DNA of 64,000 nucleotides from Burkholderia sp. WP9. GTDB lineage: Bacteria; Pseudomonadota; Gammaproteobacteria; Burkholderiales; Burkholderiaceae. The stretch lies in the NCBI RefSeq assembly GCF_900104795.1, contig NZ_FNTG01000002.1, forward strand, positions 3,472,001-3,536,000, in the 5' to 3' direction. The position numbers and the translations under genes are program-made. The notes under the pieces were generated by a model. The model did not search any database. It was not told where the DNA came from and saw only the letters and a program-made list of their open reading frames with translations. Numbering within the stretch: position 1 is the first letter of the stretch; each line of letters begins with the position of its first letter. Positions 60,709 through 64,000 of the stretch are shown here, piece by piece.

Positions 60709-61392
60709 ATGACCTCAGTTACTGGACCGAAACAAAGCTATCTAGGAATCGCACAAATGGGAATAGCGCTTGCAGGCGTGGTGTTTCGCACGGCGCTTCG
60801 AAACGATTCGGCACATGTGCTTGTGAGCCGCATTTTCGATAGGATGGCTCAGCAGCTAGAGGCGCCAGACAGTGAAGGGTTCGACATCAGATCTTCACGC
60901 GATGTAATGGTCCAGTTTTTTGGGAGCGTCTGCTTCGTCTTTAGCGGCGACCTGGTCTGGGAACTTCTTGTTAAACCGTCAAGAGAGGCCGAGCCATTGA
61001 TTTCAGCAACTGATTCACCAGACCTTCTTCTTGCATTCTGCAACTATGAATCAGGAGGAAGCTTCGGCTACGCCTTTTTCGAGCGGGGACTGCGGACTCG
61101 AACAAGACTTCAAACGACTGATGTCCTTGGCCTGCCGCCGATACTTGAAAGTGGCCGACCCAAAAAGTTTGAAGTGCGTTGTCTCAACTCGCCGACGTAT
61201 TTGGAAGAGGACGACTGTCCTCCTGATCAATGGCAGAGGATATACAGGCTGAACGACGGAAGGTTGAATATGCCAGAGCGCTATCTTACGCAGCACATGT
61301 TGCACGAGGCTTTGGCCATGAATTTCGACATTTGCCCATGGGAAACAGACGCACACTCGGAGACTTCGTTTTTTAGACTGTTACCCACGTGA
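60709..61392 (+). CDS. Hypothetical protein, unrecognised
   Basis: 227 residues from an ATG at 60709. No signal peptide or strong membrane segment beyond a weakly hydrophobic start (YLGIAQMGIALAGVVF). The middle and end are mixed polar with several Trp and Phe (FGSVCFVFSGDLVWELLV; FDICPWETD). Base composition is clearly lower in GC than neighbours (for example 60860-61060), which suggests recent acquisition. I do not recognise the family. Confidence 0.6.
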   Translation: MTSVTGPKQSYLGIAQMGIALAGVVFRTALRNDSAHVLVSRIFDRMAQQLEAPDSEGFDIRSSRDVMVQFFGSVCFVFSGDLVWELLVKPSREAEPLISATDSPDLLLAFCNYESGGSFGYAFFERGLRTRTRLQTTDVLGLPPILESGRPKKFEVRCLNSPTYLEEDDCPPDQWQRIYRLNDGRLNMPERYLTQHMLHEALAMNFDICPWETDAHSETSFFRLLPT

Positions 61393-61505
61393 TTTCTTCA
61401 CTTAACGATCGTCCGAGGACTTCGCGGCCTACGGGTTGAGTGTCCGCTGTCTAGCGACATCACCGTCCGCAATGGGTCGACGAGGGCTGGTCGCCGTGGG
61501 CCCAG

Positions 61506-61521
61506 GGCCGGAGGCCCGGCC
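61506..61521. repeat. Short GC hairpin in convergent gap
   Basis: GGCCGG (61506-61511) and CCGGCC (61516-61521) around AGGC, between the hypothetical gene and the convergent AraC gene. It may help terminate either transcript; no U-run. Confidence 0.3.
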
Positions 61522-61566
61522 AGGAAGCGTCACTCGTTTATCCCCTCGCTCAGACATTCAGATGGC

Positions 61567-62484
61567 TTAAGTGTCGTCGGTGGCGACCTGCTCCTCGCGC
61601 GCGTATTGTGCAGGCGGCCGCCCGACGTGCCGCGTGAAGGCGACGCTGAAGGTGCTGGCGGAGCTGTAGCCAACGCGCTGTGCCACTTCGGCGACACGGC
61701 CTTCATTGCGGCGTAGCAAGTCCTTCGCGAGCGCCATGCGCCAGGTGAGCAAATATTCCATGGGCGCCATCCCGACCCTGCGGTTGAAGCGTTCAAAGAA
61801 GGTGGAGCGCGACAGGGCGGCTTCCTTCGCGAGTTCAGCAACCGTCCACGCGCGGGTAGGGTGTTCGTGCATCACGCGGATCGCGGCCGCGAGGCGGGCA
61901 TCGGATAACCCGCGAACCAGCCCCGGCGACGCAGTCGTTTCCGCCGCGGACCGCAGCGCCTCGATGAGCAGCACTTCCAGCAATCGTGACAGCACGACCT
62001 CACGCGCAGGCCGCTGCGCACGTGACTCTTCGCGTACCAGTTGCACAAGGGTGGCGAGCCGCTCTACGCCGCGGACGTGCACGATTTGCGGTAGCAGAGA
62101 GACCAGCAGCGATGTGTCGGGTGAACCGAAGCTGCAGTGGCCGACCATCATACGCAAATCCACCGAGCCGTCCGGCTCGCCGATTCCGAATTCATTGTTG
62201 CCCAGCGCGATCGGCGCGAGCGTTTCAACTCCCAATGGTGGCGGCACGAGGCTGGACATCGCGACGTCATAGGCCGCGGGAATCAGCACGAAATCTCCCG
62301 CGACGAGCTCGATGGGCTCGCGTCCGTCGATCTGCATGCGGCACGCGCCCTCGAGGATCACGTAGTAGAGCGGCTGACCGCTATCCGAGCGGCGCACGCG
62401 CCATGAACCCGCACCCAGAACCAGCTTGGAAAAACGCGCGCCCGGCTGCAGCAGCGTCACTACTTCGGCCAATGGATCGATCAT
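61567..62484 (-). CDS. AraC-family regulator with cupin sensor domain
   Basis: 305 residues. The N-terminal cupin_6-type domain (YYVILEGACRMQIDGREPIELVAGDFVLIPA) is followed by the AraC HTH pair, WTVAELAKEAALSRSTFFERFNRRVGMAPMEYLLTWRM and VAEVAQRVGYSSASTFSVAFTRHVGRPPAQYAR. This combination is common for regulators of nearby oxidoreductases. Divergent from the SDR gene, which begins 103 bases away and is its probable target. Confidence 0.9.
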   Translation of the reverse strand: MIDPLAEVVTLLQPGARFSKLVLGAGSWRVRRSDSGQPLYYVILEGACRMQIDGREPIELVAGDFVLIPAAYDVAMSSLVPPPLGVETLAPIALGNNEFGIGEPDGSVDLRMMVGHCSFGSPDTSLLVSLLPQIVHVRGVERLATLVQLVREESRAQRPAREVVLSRLLEVLLIEALRSAAETTASPGLVRGLSDARLAAAIRVMHEHPTRAWTVAELAKEAALSRSTFFERFNRRVGMAPMEYLLTWRMALAKDLLRRNEGRVAEVAQRVGYSSASTFSVAFTRHVGRPPAQYAREEQVATDDT

Positions 62485-62587
62485 CGTCGGACTCTTGCAA
62501 ATGAAATTCGGATTCTAGATTGTAGTGAGTACGGTCCCGGCGGTCTATCGTAAGGGGATACGCAAACCACCTCACCCAGGAGTTCTC

Positions 62588-63337
62588 ATGAAAACTGTCC
62601 TGATCACCGGTTGCTCTTCCGGATTCGGCCTCGAAATCGCCCGTTATTTTCTGACCCGTGACTGGCAAGTCGTGGCCACGATGCGCACGCCACGCGCTGA
62701 CGTGCTGCCGCGTTCAGATCGCTTGCGCGTGCTGGCGCTCGACGTCACAGATCCGGAAAGCATCCGCAAAGCTGTCGTGGCGGCTGGCCCGATCGACGTG
62801 CTCGTCAACAATGCGGGCTTTGGCGCGGCTTCTCCCGCAGAACTGATCCCGATGGCGACAGTGCGCGACATTTTCGAGACCAACACCTTCGGCACGATCG
62901 CATTGACGCAAGCGGTGCTGCGCCAGTTCCGGCAGCGTCAGGCTGGGGTTATCGTGAATGTCACGTCGAGCGTCACGCTGAAGGCGCTGCCCCTAATCGC
63001 GGCTTATAGCGCGAGCAAGGCTGCGGTTAACGCATTTACAGAGTCCACGGCGCTCGAAGTCGAGCCGTTCGGCGTGCGGGTCCGGCTGGTACTGCCAGGC
63101 CGCGCGCCCGACACCCGGTTCGGCGAGAACGCGCGAACCCGCATACACGGTTTCGACCACGTGTCATACGCGGATCTCGCCGGCAGAGTTGTCGCGGGGT
63201 TGCAGGACGCGTCTTCGCCCATCACCCGGGCAGGGGACGTCGCCGAAGCCGTGTGGCGCGCCGCGACGGACCCGTCATCCCCAATGCGCATCCCGGCCGG
63301 TGCGGATGCCGAGGCATGGGCGGCTGAAGTTCGCTGA
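62588..63337 (+). CDS. Short-chain dehydrogenase/reductase
   Basis: 249 residues from the ATG at 62588, six bases after AGGAG. Cofactor motif TGCSSGFG near the start, NNAG in DVLVNNAGFGAASP, active-site Ser in NVTSSVTLKAL and the catalytic pair in AYSASKAAVNAFTE. The lack of a downstream acidic or basic marker leaves NAD or NADP open. Such classical SDRs reduce or oxidise many carbonyl compounds. Probably under the divergent AraC protein. Confidence 0.9.
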   Translation: MKTVLITGCSSGFGLEIARYFLTRDWQVVATMRTPRADVLPRSDRLRVLALDVTDPESIRKAVVAAGPIDVLVNNAGFGAASPAELIPMATVRDIFETNTFGTIALTQAVLRQFRQRQAGVIVNVTSSVTLKALPLIAAYSASKAAVNAFTESTALEVEPFGVRVRLVLPGRAPDTRFGENARTRIHGFDHVSYADLAGRVVAGLQDASSPITRAGDVAEAVWRAATDPSSPMRIPAGADAEAWAAEVR

Positions 63338-63400
63338 CCCGGCGGGACGGATAGAACGAGGCTTGCACACGCGCGAGTGTGTAACGAAAAGGAGATTGCC

Positions 63401-63529
63401 ATGCAGAACAAACCCGTTGCTCTCTTAACCGGGGCGAATCGAGGAATCGGTCTTCAGATTGCAAGGGATCTCGCGGCACTCGGCTTGACTGTGCCGCCAG
63501 GCGGCCATCATCGACGGCCAATTGGATGA
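63401..63529 (+). pseudogene. SDR gene start, truncated
   Basis: ATG with AAAGGAG before it, then the SDR cofactor motif VALLTGANRGIGLQIARDLAALG. After LTV the similarity ends abruptly (about 63487) and the frame stops at 63527-63529, so only about 30 of the usual 240 or more residues remain. It is joined out of frame to the end of an aldehyde dehydrogenase gene. Evidence for a deletion. Confidence 0.75.
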
Positions 63530-63990
63530 TGCGGTGAAAAAGGGTGCATCGATCGTGCTCGGCGGCAGGAGCGAGCGCGTGAACGGCGCGGTATGGATCG
63601 ATCCGACTATCGTGACTAACGTCGACTACACGATGACGGAGAAAACATTTGGCCCGATCGTGCCGGTCATGTGTTTTAGCGACGACACCGAAGCGGAGGG
63701 GTTAATGAACGACTCCATGTTCGGTTTGAGCGGCGCGGTGTTTAGCCCGGACTCGCACACCGCCGGTGACTTCGCGACGAAAATGGTGGCGGTGCGGCAT
63801 CAGCATTAACGACACAGGATTGCCGCGCGTGATGATGTTCGACGGTGAGAAAACCGCGTTCAAGAAGTCGGCAATGGGCGGCTCCCGTTATGGCGCCACG
63901 AGTATCATGCGATACGTCCGCAAGCGCGCGCTGCTCGCGAATGAAGGGGAGGTCGCTTCCTTGGACAAGCCCGTCGAAAGCGGAGTGTGA
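63489..63990 (+). pseudogene. Aldehyde dehydrogenase C-terminal fragment with frameshift
   Basis: From about 63495 the frame reads RQAAIIDGQLDDAVKKGAS and then the aldehyde dehydrogenase C-terminal pattern WIDPTIVTNVDYTMTEKTFGPIVPVM ... NDSMFGLSGAVFS. The frame breaks near 63794, where one extra base changes KMVAGGISIND to KMVAVRHQH-stop. The correct frame goes on as GISINDTGLPRVMMFDGEKTAF ... SAMGGSRYG to the stop at 63988-63990. The N-terminal two thirds with the catalytic Cys are absent. A dead gene remnant. Confidence 0.8.
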
Positions 63991-64000
63991 ACTGCCTGAA

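Overview
This is a GC-rich, densely coding chromosomal or megaplasmid segment from a beta-proteobacterium, most probably Paraburkholderia or Burkholderia. The evidence is the codon usage, the many LysR/AraC/TetR/MarR regulators, the NodT-type RND tripartite pump, paired sugar ABC importers, and gene content built around sugar and aromatic-acid use. I saw no rRNA, tRNA, CRISPR array or replication origin.

Layout. 0-10 kb: the end of a CelD/BioF2-type acetyltransferase, an OmpR-type two-component system, and a convergent RND efflux operon (pump, adaptor, outer-membrane lipoprotein). 10-24.6 kb: a large deoxyribose-type catabolic region. One sugar ABC importer is read leftwards. Divergent from it is a long operon encoding a eukaryote-like deoxyribose-phosphate aldolase, a double-domain ALDH16-type aldehyde dehydrogenase, a PfkB kinase and a second four-gene ABC importer, followed by a convergent DeoR-family repressor. 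Sixteen-base sites resembling the E. coli DeoR operator lie before both deoC and deoR, which ties the region together as one regulon. 24.6-31.7 kb: a CoA-transferase / HMG-CoA-lyase / MFS operon with a divergent LysR gene, then a cupin, an azoreductase and an AhpD-like protein.

31.7-38.3 kb: a gene-poor stretch with two doubtful small genes, then an operon encoding a sigma54 activator with an unusual C-terminal TPR-like half, a DUF917/S-methyl-thiohydantoin-desulfurase-family protein and a hydantoin/Asp-Glu racemase-family protein. In the gene-poor stretch is a textbook -24/-12 promoter with two copies of TGGAC-N6-GTCCA centred near -85 and -117. This is a strong candidate target of the adjacent activator, but what it transcribes is unclear. 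38.3-42.6 kb: an accessory patch with an intact IS3-family element (terminal repeats, 3-bp duplication, A6G frameshift site), a frameshifted HTH-like gene, an AT-rich patch and a small secreted protein.

42.7-55.4 kb: an aromatic-compound region. It holds a MarR gene overlapping a polyprenyl-synthetase-like gene that has lost its aspartate-rich motifs, a VanA/VanB-type Rieske oxygenase pair, a dihydroxyacetophenone-dioxygenase-like cupin, AraC, TetR and LysR regulators, and an AaeX/AaeA/AaeB-like efflux operon with its own outer-membrane factor and a divergent TetR gene. 55.4-64 kb: FmdB zinc ribbon, adenosine-specific-kinase family protein, Ap4A phosphorylase-like protein with an unusual C-terminal extension, LysR + alcohol dehydrogenase, an unrecognised protein, AraC + SDR, and finally a deletion scar joining an SDR start to a frameshifted aldehyde dehydrogenase end.

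All assignments come from reading the sequence and from remembered family features. No database search was run. Substrates named for transporters and catabolic operons are inferences from gene neighbourhood.
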